Assembly: GCA_035573435.1 (NCBI GenBank)
Contig: DATMZR010000012.1
Location: forward strand, 1-64,000
Length of the DNA: 64,000 nt
Reading direction: 5' to 3'
Source: Solirubrobacterales bacterium
Lineage (GTDB): Bacteria; Actinomycetota; Thermoleophilia; Solirubrobacterales; 70-9
Made by a program: the position numbers and the translations under genes. The notes below the pieces were generated by a model that worked only from the letters and a program-made list of their open reading frames with translations, did no database searches and had not been told where the DNA came from. Of this stretch, positions 15,893 through 23,550 are shown one piece after another (within the stretch, counting starts at the first letter, position 1; the number at the start of each line of letters is the position of its first letter).

Positions 15893-16072
15893 GTGATCAT
15901 TCTTGCTATCGCGATCTGGGCCGTGTTCAGCCTTCTGATCGCGCTCGTCCTCGGTGCCGCGGCGGCAGCCGGGGATGCCGCGCTGGAGGCCGAGCGTCGT
16001 CGGGAGAGCACCGCGCCGGAGAATGAGCTGGCGACGGTGGCCGGGCAGGTTGTGCTCGAGAAGGCAAGCTAA
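15893..16072 (+). CDS. small single-span membrane protein (59 aa)
   Basis: A short frame from GTG 15893 encodes one hydrophobic helix (IILAIAIWAVFSLLIALVLG, about residues 2-21) followed by a small-residue run and a charged tail rich in Glu and Arg. Codon use has the GC-rich third positions of real genes here. No Shine-Dalgarno is visible; an extended -10-like TGCTATCTT lies about 30 bases upstream. I do not recognise the family. It may be a small envelope protein, or a remnant in the decayed zone that follows. Confidence 0.42.
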   Translation: MIILAIAIWAVFSLLIALVLGAAAAAGDAALEAERRRESTAPENELATVAGQVVLEKAS

Positions 16073-16095
16073 GGCGGCGACCCCACCGCGCCTGT

Positions 16096-16476
16096 TCAGC
16101 CGGCCTCGGCGGAGGCCTCAGCCGAACCGATGGGAGCATGTTCCCCCTGCCAGAAGCGCCAGTAGTCGCGGATCACGGCCTGGACCGCAGCGGCTGCCGG
16201 TATCGCGATGAGCGCCCCCAGGACGCCGAGCAGCGCCGCACCGACCAGGATCGCCACGATGACGATCAACGGGTGAAGCTGGACGGCGCGTCCGTACACG
16301 TAGGGCTGGATCAGGTTGTTCTCGACCTGCTGGCAGAGGATCAACACCACCACCCAGACGATCAGCCCGGCAGGGAAGCGGACGAAGGCGACCACGATCC
16401 CGCCCAGCGTGGCGCCGACCAGGGGGATCAGGTCGAAGAAGCCGAACAGGATCGCGAGCGGGGTCGCAAACGGCAC
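16096..16476 (-). pseudogene. truncated AI-2E/PerM-family permease (C-terminal third only)
   Basis: The frame ending at 16096 reads VPFATPLAILFGFFDLIPLV, VENNLIQPYVYGRAVQLHP and IGALIAIPAAAA-like segments, the last three or four helices of an AI-2E family permease. About 230 N-terminal residues that such proteins need are missing: before VPFATP the frame turns into non-homologous Arg-rich sequence with no plausible start. It lies tail-out next to an intact paralogue at 16548, to which it is clearly related but not nearly identical, so it is an old remnant rather than a fresh duplication. Confidence 0.75.
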
Positions 16477-16547
16477 GTTTAACCGCGGCGCCGGGCGACG
16501 CGAGGAATGACGCCTGCCGCACCGAATATGGCGCAAGGAGGCTAGGC

Positions 16548-17651
16548 ATGCCAGCCGGCGAATCCACCTCGCGCCTGATCCTGCGCGCCGTCCTGATCGT
16601 GGTCGCGGTCGTGCTGGTGCTGTACGTGGTCTACCTGCTGCGCAGGCCGCTGAGCTGGTTAGTGATTGCGGTGTTCGTCGCGATCGCGGTCTCAGGGCCG
16701 GTGAACGTGCTGTCGCGGCACATGAGGCGTGGGCTCGCGATCGCGGTGGTCTACGTCACGCTGCTGCTGATCCCGGTCGGGCTGGGCGCGCTGATCATCC
16801 CCAGCCTCGTCAACCAGGGCGAGGACCTCGCCAACAATGCGCCGGAGTACGCCCAGGACGTAACCGACTTCGTGAACGAGAATGAGACGCTCCGCAACCT
16901 GAACGACGACTACGACATCACCACCAAGCTCCAAGACGAGGCCGAGAAGCTGCCGTCCAAGATCGGCGACGCCGCCGGCATCCTTCGCGACATCGGAATC
17001 GGGTTCGTGAACTCGGTCTTCGCTGGGCTGACGATCCTCATCCTCAGCATATTCATGGTCTCCGGAGGCAGACGGTGGATCGAGCGCTTCCTGGAGACGC
17101 GCAACCCGGAGCATAAGGAACGCATCGGGCGGGCCCTCGACCACATCGGGAACGCGGTCGGCAACTACGTGGCGGGCGCGTTGCTGCAAGCGACCATCGC
17201 GGGCATCACCTCGTTCATCGTGCTGACGATCCTGGGTGTCCCGTTCGCGGGGCCGCTCGCGCTAGTCGTGTTCTTCTTCGACCTCATCCCCCTCGTTGGC
17301 GCCACCTTGGCGGCGGTGCTGGTGGCGGTCGTGACGCTGTTTGTCAACTTCCCGGTCGCGCTGATCGTGTGGGTGATCTACGCGATCGCCTACCAGCAGG
17401 TGGAGAACTACGTGATCCAGCCACAGATCCAGCGGCGAGCCGTAGCCGTGGAGCCGTTCGTCGTCCTCGTCGCGGTGTTGTTCGGGAGCACGCTGTTCGG
17501 GATCATCGGCGCCCTGCTTGCGATCCCGGCGGCGGCCTCGATCCAGATCGCGATCCGGGAGTGGATGGCCTACCGGCGCGAGGTCGTCGTCGGGCCGGAC
17601 GACAGCGCCGCCGCCGTGGGCTCGAGCCGCGGGGCCGAGGCGCCCACGTAG
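16548..17651 (+). CDS. AI-2E family transporter (PerM/YdiK type permease)
   Basis: This 367-aa protein has about eight membrane helices with the family pattern: two N-terminal helices (LIVVAVVLVLYVVYLL, WLVIAVFVAIAVSG), a long soluble insert (about 85-150), then FFFDLIPLVGATL, YQQVENYVIQPQIQRRAV and IGALLAIPAAASIQI. Members include the E. coli AI-2 exporter TqsA and sodium/proton antiporters, so the substrate is not predictable. AAGGAGG 8 bases before ATG 16548 fixes the start. Its stop is followed 12 bases later by the tail of a lost acyl-CoA dehydrogenase gene. Confidence 0.9.
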   Translation: MPAGESTSRLILRAVLIVVAVVLVLYVVYLLRRPLSWLVIAVFVAIAVSGPVNVLSRHMRRGLAIAVVYVTLLLIPVGLGALIIPSLVNQGEDLANNAPEYAQDVTDFVNENETLRNLNDDYDITTKLQDEAEKLPSKIGDAAGILRDIGIGFVNSVFAGLTILILSIFMVSGGRRWIERFLETRNPEHKERIGRALDHIGNAVGNYVAGALLQATIAGITSFIVLTILGVPFAGPLALVVFFFDLIPLVGATLAAVLVAVVTLFVNFPVALIVWVIYAIAYQQVENYVIQPQIQRRAVAVEPFVVLVAVLFGSTLFGIIGALLAIPAAASIQIAIREWMAYRREVVVGPDDSAAAVGSSRGAEAPT

Positions 17652-17663
17652 ATCTCGAGCCTC

Positions 17664-17723
17664 CTCGGCGGCGGCACCGACGAGATCATCAAGGAGATCC
17701 TCGGCAGGCAGCTGGGCCTGTAG
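17664..17723 (+). pseudogene. 3' tail of a deleted acyl-CoA dehydrogenase gene
   Basis: Nineteen codons and a stop encode LGGGTDEIIKEILGRQLGL, the C-terminal end of an acyl-CoA dehydrogenase. Of the last 57 bases, 52 match the 3' end of the intact gene at 30848-32032 (31976-32032). No other part of such a gene precedes it: the sequence joins directly to the end of the AI-2E transporter gene. It is best explained as the scar of a deletion. Confidence 0.7.
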
Positions 17724-17888
17724 GGATTGGCACCGGATTCGCTCGTTCCCTCGATCCCAGGACCGGACCCAACCCGGCCGACATCCTTCGCTTCGCGTGC
17801 GGTGTCGGCGGGTTTGGGTACCAGCGGGACGGCAGGTCCACACGCAGCTACCGGGACTTCGTCCCTAGCCCGAGCGAGGAATTGTTTT
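17724..17888. other. non-coding stretch with hairpins
   Basis: No gene is visible. It holds a 7-base inverted repeat GCCGACA...TGTCGGC around 17788-17815 and a short GGGAC-TTC-GTCCC hairpin near 17855-17870, just beyond the DUF3618 stop. Neither is followed by a T-run on either strand, so a terminator role is only possible. Confidence 0.35.
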
Positions 17889-18161
17889 TCAGCGGCGGCG
17901 CAACGCGAACAGGCCGCCGACCGCGAAGCCGACCACCGCGGCCCCAATCGCCAGCTCGCGGCGATGCTCGCGGATCTGGCGCCGCCAGTCGGTGAGCTCG
18001 GCGACACGGCCCCGAAGGGCCTCGACCGAGCGGGAGAGCTCCGACCGCTGGCGCTCGATGTCGGCACGGATCTCCTCGGAGCTGCGACCGGGCGCCCCCG
18101 CAGCTGCGCGACCCACCGGCTCGCCGGCGCCGCTCACGTAGATGTCCGTCGAGCTGTTCAA
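17889..18161 (-). CDS. DUF3618 domain protein
   Basis: This 90-aa protein carries the DUF3618 pattern SSEEIRADIERQRSELSRSVEALRGRVAEL (residues about 27-57, heptad-like and probably coiled coil), a basic stretch, then one C-terminal membrane helix (LAIGAAVVGFAVGGLFAL) ending in Arg residues. DUF3618 proteins are typically found next to holin-like and DUF4235 proteins in actinobacterial envelope or stress operons, as here; their function is unknown. It overlaps the upstream gene by 4 bases (ATGA). Confidence 0.85.
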   Translation of the reverse strand: MNSSTDIYVSGAGEPVGRAAAGAPGRSSEEIRADIERQRSELSRSVEALRGRVAELTDWRRQIREHRRELAIGAAVVGFAVGGLFALRRR

Positions 18162-18589
18162 CGCGTGCCTGCCTCGAGCGTCTCCTTGGTCCGCCGGGCT
18201 TCCTCGATCGCCAGATCCGGCGTCGGCGGTGCGCCCGCCTGCACGGAGCGGTAGGCGAAGTAGCCGGCGCCGGCCGCGACGCCGAACCAGAAGAAGGCCT
18301 CGACCATGAAGCCGATCCAGACGTCACCCTCGAAGAACAGATCGTTGAGGAGCCAGGCGATGCCGTGCATGAGCATCGCGAGCCCCATCAGCGCGAAGAC
18401 TCCGGCCGCGATCCCGACCACCGAGCCCTGGACCAGCTTGGTGAGCTTCTCGCGGATCTCGGTCTTGGCGAGCTCGATCTCCTCGCGGACCAGGATCGAG
18501 ACACGTTCCGAGACGTCGAAGACCAGCTCGCCCACCGACCTGTCGTCGGGAGGAGTGGGGTCCGGTCGTGGGCCAGCGGTGCTGCTCAT
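18158..18589 (-). CDS. phage-holin-family (holin III/YqjE-like) membrane protein
   Basis: This 143-aa protein begins with a Pro-rich tail, then SVGELVFDVSERVSILVREEIELAKTEI, the amphipathic start of actinobacterial holin-X/YqjE proteins, followed by two hydrophobic helices (VGIAAGVFALMGLAMLMHGIAWLL and IGFMVEAFFWFGVAAGAGYFA). Such chromosomal genes are not part of phages; they sit in conserved stress or envelope operons and their role is unclear. It overlaps DUF3618 downstream and follows a 44-aa gene by 1 base. Confidence 0.85.
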   Translation of the reverse strand: MSSTAGPRPDPTPPDDRSVGELVFDVSERVSILVREEIELAKTEIREKLTKLVQGSVVGIAAGVFALMGLAMLMHGIAWLLNDLFFEGDVWIGFMVEAFFWFGVAAGAGYFAYRSVQAGAPPTPDLAIEEARRTKETLEAGTR

Positions 18590-18590
18590 G

Positions 18591-18725
18591 TCACTCCGGC
18601 GGATCCTCCTTGAAGACCCGCACCCAGATCGCGGCTGAGGCCCGGTGTGCGAGCACGCTCGCCAGGGCCCCGGTGGCCGCCAAGAGCCCGGTCCAGATCA
18701 GCCTTCTGAGGATGTCGCTGTCCAA
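18591..18725 (-). CDS. 44-aa DUF4235-like small membrane protein
   Basis: A short frame between the hydrolase and the holin-like gene encodes LRRLIWTGLLAATGALASVL, an HRASAAIWVRVF segment and the ending KEDPPE. This matches the DUF4235 layout (one hydrophobic helix, a basic amphipathic part and a terminal EPP motif), although shorter than usual. The start is TTG 18725; GAGGT overlapping the stop of the preceding gene gives a ribosome-binding site at 8 bases. Its place between hydrolase and holin-like genes, with gaps of 5 and 1 bases, supports a real gene in the operon. Confidence 0.6.
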   Translation of the reverse strand: MDSDILRRLIWTGLLAATGALASVLAHRASAAIWVRVFKEDPPE

Positions 18726-18730
18726 TTCGG

Positions 18731-20014
18731 TTACCTCGCGGCGGAGTAAATCAGCTTGGCCGGGGACTGGTCCGCGTGCGAGTCGCGGCTCGGGGCATCA
18801 TGCTCCCCGTACCCGGCCCAGCGCTCGAAGAAACCGCGGGCCACGGCATAGAACCACTCCCTGTCCACCGCGTCGATCGCTCCGTGGCCGCCCCCCGGAA
18901 GGACCCAGACGCGCACTAGGTCGTTGTCCTTCGCCGCTTCGGCCAGCATCCGCGCGTGCTCGACAGGGATGATGCGGTCGTCGTCCGGGTGCAGCACGAG
19001 CACCGGCACGCCGGCATCGGCGATGTGTTCCTTTGCCGATGCTCGCCGCCAGAGCTCATCCGCCTCGACCCCGTAGTAGGGGGCAGAGACCCGCTCGATC
19101 GGATCGACGAAGTCGTTGATGCTCATCCAGCCGGCTTCACGGATGCGGGAGGTGAGCATCGCCCGGAAGCCACGGTTGATCGGGTACGCCGGGTGGGAGA
19201 GCGGCAAGCGCCGGGACAGCCGCTTCGCCATCGCCTTCACGTCGGCCGGTGGGGAAACGGCGAGGATCCCGCCGTCGAGGGCCTCCGCCGCTCCCTCTGC
19301 GTGGCAGGCGCCCAGCACAGCGGAGCCGCCCAGCGAGATCCCGAGCGCGCCCACGGTGGTCGCGCCGAGCTGCTTCAGGTAGCGCCCCGCTGCCACCACG
19401 TCCTCGCCCTCCTTCCAGCCCACCGTCGTCGGCGCCTGGCTGGTGAGGTTCGTGAGCCCGAAGCTCCGCAGGTCGAGCGCGACGACGTTGAAGCCCCAGT
19501 CGTAGTAGGCGCGGACGGCGATCTGGCGCACGTAGTCGAAGCGCCGCGATGAGAACAGGCCGTGCACCAGGATCAACCCGGGCCTCTGCGGCGTCTGCTG
19601 GAGACCGACCGTCGCCGCGATGTGCTCGTCGTCTGCGCCCCGGAGCACGTGGTCCGAGAACTGGGCCGGGTAGGCGTAACCGAGGTTGGCGGCCTCCCTC
19701 TGCTGGGCGAGCACGAAGCTCGAGATGTCCGCGAGCCCCTTGCGCAACACCGCGGTCTCGGAGTGGCGGAGCCGGTGCGGAATCGCCTCGAGATCCGCCA
19801 TCAGGGCATCCATCGAGCGCTCGCGGGGCTGCGCGACGGGAAGCGACGGCGGCTCGGGATCGAGGCGCGACAGCAGCCTGCGGAAGGGGTCCCTGAGCCC
19901 CTGGCCGAAGAGCCAGGCCGGCAACGCGATCGCCCCGACCACGAAGTTGAGCAGCTTTGCGGCGCCGTGGAGGACACGGTCGGAGCGCCGAGAGGTGGCG
20001 AGCGACTCCCACAT
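18731..20014 (-). CDS. alpha/beta hydrolase
   Basis: This 427-aa protein has an alpha/beta hydrolase fold: the oxyanion strand GLILVHGLFSSRRFDY, the nucleophile elbow GALGISLGGSA (Ser), a likely acid in VLHPDDDRIIP and the catalytic His in PGGGHGAID. An N-terminal region of about 100 residues includes a hydrophobic segment (LLNFVVGAIALPAWLFG), so it may be membrane-associated. It resembles prokaryotic YheT-like esterases. It leads a probable four-gene operon with three small envelope proteins, which suggests action on membrane lipids or cell-wall esters, but the substrate is not known. Confidence 0.85.
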   Translation of the reverse strand: MWESLATSRRSDRVLHGAAKLLNFVVGAIALPAWLFGQGLRDPFRRLLSRLDPEPPSLPVAQPRERSMDALMADLEAIPHRLRHSETAVLRKGLADISSFVLAQQREAANLGYAYPAQFSDHVLRGADDEHIAATVGLQQTPQRPGLILVHGLFSSRRFDYVRQIAVRAYYDWGFNVVALDLRSFGLTNLTSQAPTTVGWKEGEDVVAAGRYLKQLGATTVGALGISLGGSAVLGACHAEGAAEALDGGILAVSPPADVKAMAKRLSRRLPLSHPAYPINRGFRAMLTSRIREAGWMSINDFVDPIERVSAPYYGVEADELWRRASAKEHIADAGVPVLVLHPDDDRIIPVEHARMLAEAAKDNDLVRVWVLPGGGHGAIDAVDREWFYAVARGFFERWAGYGEHDAPSRDSHADQSPAKLIYSAAR

Positions 20015-20026
20015 CTCTCCTGCCGC

Positions 20027-20647
20027 CTACTCGTGCGCCTGCCCGGTGCCGTGCGTCTCGAGGCCGCCGCAGATCGTCTCGACCACCATCTTGCGGGCCC
20101 GGTCGAAGTCCCCGTCCGCGGTGGGAATCAGCTCGAAGACCCAGCCGGACAGAAGCTGCTCGATGGCGCCGTAGAACCACATCGACGCCAGCTCCGGGTC
20201 GACGTCCTTGCGAAAGGCGCCCGATCGTTGGGCGTCGGAGACGATCTTGGCGATCAGGTCGTAGGCCCGGCGGATCTCGGGCAGGTGGGTGCGCCCGAAC
20301 GAGTTCGCCGCCCTCGTCACCTCGACGATGATCACCTTCATCAGGTCCGGGTCGTGGTGGTAGGAATCGATGATGAAGCGGGCCACCGCGTCCAGCTTGT
20401 CGTGCGGGCTGATCGCCTGGGCGTCGACCTCCTCGATCGCGGCGAGCAAGAGCGACCAGCGCTCGGTGAAGAGCTCGTTGAGCACCTCGTCCTTGGAGTT
20501 GAAGTAGTGGTAGACCAGCCCGTACGCGACCCCTGCCTCGTCGGCGATGTCGGAGACGCGGCAGGCGTGAAAGCCCTGGCGCGCGAACACGCGGATCGCG
20601 GCGTCCAGGATCTGGCGGCGCTTGTCGACCGGGGGAGCCTTGGCCAT
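20027..20647 (-). CDS. TetR/AcrR-family transcriptional regulator
   Basis: This 206-aa repressor-type protein has an N-terminal helix-turn-helix (RRQILDAAIRVFARQGFHACRVSDIADEAGVAYGLVYHYF in parts, residues about 10-50) and a C-terminal ligand domain with LMKVIIVEVTRAAN and WFYGAIEQLLSGWVF, the layout of FadR-like regulators that sense acyl-CoA. Start ATG 20647 shares one base with the stop of the nitrilase gene (TGATG), so both are cotranscribed. An inverted repeat at 21497-21516 before the nitrilase gene is a good candidate for its own operator. Confidence 0.9.
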   Translation of the reverse strand: MAKAPPVDKRRQILDAAIRVFARQGFHACRVSDIADEAGVAYGLVYHYFNSKDEVLNELFTERWSLLLAAIEEVDAQAISPHDKLDAVARFIIDSYHHDPDLMKVIIVEVTRAANSFGRTHLPEIRRAYDLIAKIVSDAQRSGAFRKDVDPELASMWFYGAIEQLLSGWVFELIPTADGDFDRARKMVVETICGGLETHGTGQAHE

Positions 20648-21486
20648 CAGGCGCGCACCTCGTCGGGCCATCGGTAGGACGCCGGGCGGCGGTTGGCGAG
20701 CGACGGGAGCATCCGCCGGACCCGATCCTGCAGGTCGAGGTCGAGGTCGGCGGCGATGAAGCACTCCTCGTCCGGCGCCTGCGCCAGGACCACGCCCCAG
20801 GGATCGAGGATCGCGGAGCGACCGTAGGAGCGGTAGTGAGGAGGCGCCTCGCCGATCTGGTTGGGCGCGACCACGAAGGCCTGGTTCTCGATCGCCCGCG
20901 CGCGCAGCAGGACGTCCCAATGGTCCTTGCCGGTCTCGAGCGTGAAGGCCGACGGGACGGTGATCACCGTCGCCCCGCGAACGGCGAGGATCCGGTAGAG
21001 CTCCGGAAAGCGCAGGTCGTAGCAGATGCTCATCCCGAGGGTGACTCCCTCGAGCGGGCCGACGAGCTCGGCCGTGACGATCTCGTCGCCGGGCTCCTCG
21101 TGCTCTGACTCGCGGTAGGAGACCCCTCCGACGTCGACGTCGAACATGTGGATCTTGCGGTAGCTGGCCTCGAGCTCGCCGTCCGGCCCGATCAGGATCG
21201 AGGTGTTGAACGACTTGTCGGGATCGTCGCTGCGCTCCGCAATGCTCCCGGCGACCAGGTGGATGCCCAGCTCGCGGGCCCAGGAGCGCGCGGCCGAAAT
21301 CGTCGGGCCACCGAGCGGCTCGGCTCCCTCGAGCAGGGCGGCGGAGTCCCCCAGCAGGTTCCACTTCTCCGGCAGGACCGCCAGCTCGGCCCCCTGGGCG
21401 GCAGCGCCGCGCACGAGACGCTCGGTGGTCTCGACGTTGCGGGCCACCTCGCCCGTCGAGTTGAGCTGTATGGCAGCGACGCGCAT
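20647..21486 (-). CDS. carbon-nitrogen hydrolase (nitrilase superfamily, omega-amidase-like)
   Basis: This 279-aa cytoplasmic enzyme has the Glu-Lys-Cys triad of the nitrilase superfamily: Glu40 in LAVLPEKWN, Lys in EASYRKIHMFD and Cys in GMSICYDLRFPELYR. The KIHMFDVD and CYDLRFPELYR motifs are those of the Nit1/Nit2 branch, which hydrolyses omega-amides of 2-oxo acids or deaminated glutathione, rather than of true nitrilases. It is followed by its TetR regulator in a two-gene unit. A TATACT -10 box lies about 47 bases upstream. Confidence 0.9.
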   Translation of the reverse strand: MRVAAIQLNSTGEVARNVETTERLVRGAAAQGAELAVLPEKWNLLGDSAALLEGAEPLGGPTISAARSWARELGIHLVAGSIAERSDDPDKSFNTSILIGPDGELEASYRKIHMFDVDVGGVSYRESEHEEPGDEIVTAELVGPLEGVTLGMSICYDLRFPELYRILAVRGATVITVPSAFTLETGKDHWDVLLRARAIENQAFVVAPNQIGEAPPHYRSYGRSAILDPWGVVLAQAPDEECFIAADLDLDLQDRVRRMLPSLANRRPASYRWPDEVRA

Positions 21487-21496
21487 CTGGTGACCC

Positions 21497-21516
21497 GGCT
21501 GACCGACCAGTCAACC
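21497..21516. promoter_or_regulatory. inverted repeat, candidate TetR operator
   Basis: GGCTGAC, six bases, GTCAACC: 7-base arms that pair in all but one position (GGYTGAC-N6-GTCARCC). It lies between a -10-like TATACT (21533-21538, minus strand) and the nitrilase ATG at 21486, where a bound repressor would block transcription. Confidence 0.55.
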
Positions 21517-21532
21517 CAACGGGCCAGGGGGC

Positions 21533-21538
21533 AGTATA
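21533..21538 (-). promoter_or_regulatory. -10 box TATACT for the nitrilase-tetR unit
   Basis: TATACT reads on the minus strand in the AT-richest part of the gap between the MerR and nitrilase genes. No convincing -35 is seen. Confidence 0.45.
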
Positions 21539-21574
21539 GATTCGGCCCGGGTCGGGCCCAGGCTCGATCCGGGG

Positions 21575-22309
21575 CTACCCGCGACCGCTCGAGCCGTCCC
21601 CCTCGCGGCCGGCCCGATGGCGTTCGAGCTCGGCGACGAGCAGCTTCGTGTGCAGGGCGGCGATCAGGTCGTTGAGCGGGCCCGAGCCGGCCTCGATCAG
21701 CTCGACCGCCCGGTCGGGGTCGACATCGCCGGCGAGGCGCTTGGTGAGGACCTCGACCTCTTCCGCCACGAGCTGTTCGAGCGCCCGCTTGTAGCGCAGC
21801 GTGTCGTAGACCGTGAAGCCGATCCGCTCGTCGTAGCCGCCCGCGCGAAAACGGCTGATCGCCTCCACGATCCGCACGTCCGACGGCGAGTAGCCGCGAC
21901 CGTCCGGGCTCAGGACCTCCAGGTCGGCGAGCCGGTCGAGGACCTCCTCTGGAACTTCGTAGCGGCTTCGTACCTCCTGTGCCGGGATCCGCTCGCGCTC
22001 GCCCTCCAAGGTGCGCTCCAGGATGCGGTCCTCGAGCTCGATCATCGCCCGTAACCGCTCGGGCTCGGCGTCTTCTTGCTGGAGCAGGCCGCGAATCACC
22101 CGCAGGGGCATGAATCGCTCCTCCTGGAGCTGCTTGATGAGCCGGATCCGGTCCACGAACTCCGGCGGGTAGTAGGCCATGTTGCGGGAGGTCTTGACCG
22201 GCTCCGGCAAGAGCCCCTCCCGCAGGTAGTGGCGAACGGTTGCCACGGGCACCCCGGACTGCTCGGCGAGCTCCGAGATCTTTAGGAGCTCGGCAGCGGG
22301 CGCGCTCAT
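21575..22309 (-). CDS. MerR-family transcriptional regulator
   Basis: This 244-aa regulator has the MerR DNA-binding domain at its N terminus: LKISELAEQSGVPVATVRHYLREGLLPEP, then YYPPEFVDRIRLIKQLQEERFMPLRVI. A long C-terminal part (about 110-235) with a second, winged-helix-like region replaces the metal-binding end of classic MerR proteins. It is the last gene of the acyl-CoA operon and overlaps its upstream neighbour by 4 bases (ATGA), so it probably controls that operon, as LiuR does for leucine degradation in proteobacteria; that analogy is inference. Confidence 0.88.
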   Translation of the reverse strand: MSAPAAELLKISELAEQSGVPVATVRHYLREGLLPEPVKTSRNMAYYPPEFVDRIRLIKQLQEERFMPLRVIRGLLQQEDAEPERLRAMIELEDRILERTLEGERERIPAQEVRSRYEVPEEVLDRLADLEVLSPDGRGYSPSDVRIVEAISRFRAGGYDERIGFTVYDTLRYKRALEQLVAEEVEVLTKRLAGDVDPDRAVELIEAGSGPLNDLIAALHTKLLVAELERHRAGREGDGSSGRG

Positions 22310-23550
22310 CCCATGAACCTCGCCGCCTCGACCGGTTCGCTGGGCCCGGCGACCGCCCCGCTTGCGAGCAGGGCCGTCACCCGGTCGCCTTCGAAGCCGG
22401 CCTCGCGCAGCACCTCCTCCGTGTGCTCACCGAGCGCCGGGGCCGGCCGCGTGGCGTCGCCGGGGGTGCGCGAGAGCTTGATCGGCAAGCCAAGCAGGCG
22501 CAGCCGGCCCAGGCTGGGCTGCTCGAGCTCGACCACCATCTCGCGCTCGTGGACGAGGTCCGAGGCAAGTGCCTCATCGAGGCCCAGGACGGGCTCGATC
22601 ATCGCGTCGTGCTGGTCGTTGAAGGCGCGCCACTCGTCGCGGGTGCGGGAACGGAAGACGTCAGCGACCTCACGCCAGGCGTCGGAGCCGGGGGAATGGA
22701 ACTGCACCTCGATCAGGTCCTCGCGCCCGACGCCCTCGCAGAAGGCGCGCCAAAACTTCGGCTCCAACGCCCCGCAGGTGACCCAGCCGTCCGACGCCTC
22801 GTAGGGGTAGTAACAGAGGAAGCCCCCGTTGAGCTGGCCGTCGCCCCGCTGAGGCACCCGTCCGTCGCACAGATAGGCGGAGGCGACCATCGCCAGCCAG
22901 GCGAGGGCGCCGTCGGTCATCGAGATGTCCACCAGTTGCCCCTCGCCGGAGCGCTCCCGCTCTCGAAGCGCCGCCAGCACGCCGACGGCCGCCATCATGG
23001 CGCCGCCACCCAGGTCGGCGATCTGGCCGGCGGACTGGATCGGCCTGCCCTGTGGCTCGCCCGTCATCCCCAGCAGCCCGGTCAGGCCCAGGTAGTTCAT
23101 GTCGTGCCCCGCCCGCTGCGTGTTCGGGCCCGTCTGCCCATACCCGGTGATCGCGCAGTAGACGAGGCGAGGGTTGGCCGCCCGCAGCGACTCGTAGCCG
23201 CAGCCGAGCTTGTCGAGGACCCCAGGGCGAAAGCCCTCCAGCACGACGTCGTACTCGCCGGCCAGGTCCAGGAACGCGTCGCGCCCTGCGGCCGACTTCA
23301 GATCGACCCGGATCGAGCGCTTGCCCCGGTTGAGCGCCAGGTACAGCGCCGAGCGGGTGCCCAGTCCCTGATGCTCGTCCGAGCCGTAGAAGGGCGGCGC
23401 CCACCGCACGTAGTCGCCCATGCCGGTGTCCTCGACCTTGACCACGTCCGCGCCGAGATCAGCGAGCAGGAGCGAGCAGAAGCCGCCGGGCAGGAGCCGG
23501 GTCAGATCGAGCACTCGGACGTCCCGGAGCGGTAGCTCGTTGTTAGCCAC
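22306..23550 (-). CDS. CaiB/BaiF CoA-transferase family, probable alpha-methylacyl-CoA racemase
   Basis: This 414-aa protein is a class III CoA-transferase fold member: VRVLDLTRLLPGGFCSLLLADLGADVVKVE opens the domain. Two segments point to the racemase branch (AMACR/MCR): AGHDMNYLGLTG, holding the His that acts as base, and GQIADLGGGAMMAA, holding the Asp partner. These enzymes swap R and S 2-methylacyl-CoA so that branched chains can be beta-oxidised. GTG 23550 is chosen because the family begins there and it overlaps the upstream stop by 8 bases. It is fourth in the acyl-CoA operon. Confidence 0.87.
   Translation of the reverse strand: MANNELPLRDVRVLDLTRLLPGGFCSLLLADLGADVVKVEDTGMGDYVRWAPPFYGSDEHQGLGTRSALYLALNRGKRSIRVDLKSAAGRDAFLDLAGEYDVVLEGFRPGVLDKLGCGYESLRAANPRLVYCAITGYGQTGPNTQRAGHDMNYLGLTGLLGMTGEPQGRPIQSAGQIADLGGGAMMAAVGVLAALRERERSGEGQLVDISMTDGALAWLAMVASAYLCDGRVPQRGDGQLNGGFLCYYPYEASDGWVTCGALEPKFWRAFCEGVGREDLIEVQFHSPGSDAWREVADVFRSRTRDEWRAFNDQHDAMIEPVLGLDEALASDLVHEREMVVELEQPSLGRLRLLGLPIKLSRTPGDATRPAPALGEHTEEVLREAGFEGDRVTALLASGAVAGPSEPVEAARFMG

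Noticed and set aside
17855-17870. Rho-independent terminator GGGAC-TTC-GTCCC
   Set aside because: The stem is short and no T-run follows on either strand.
18158-18589. Prophage, because of a holin-family gene
   Set aside because: No other phage gene is near; this holin-like family is chromosomal and linked to DUF3618 and DUF4235 genes in actinobacteria.
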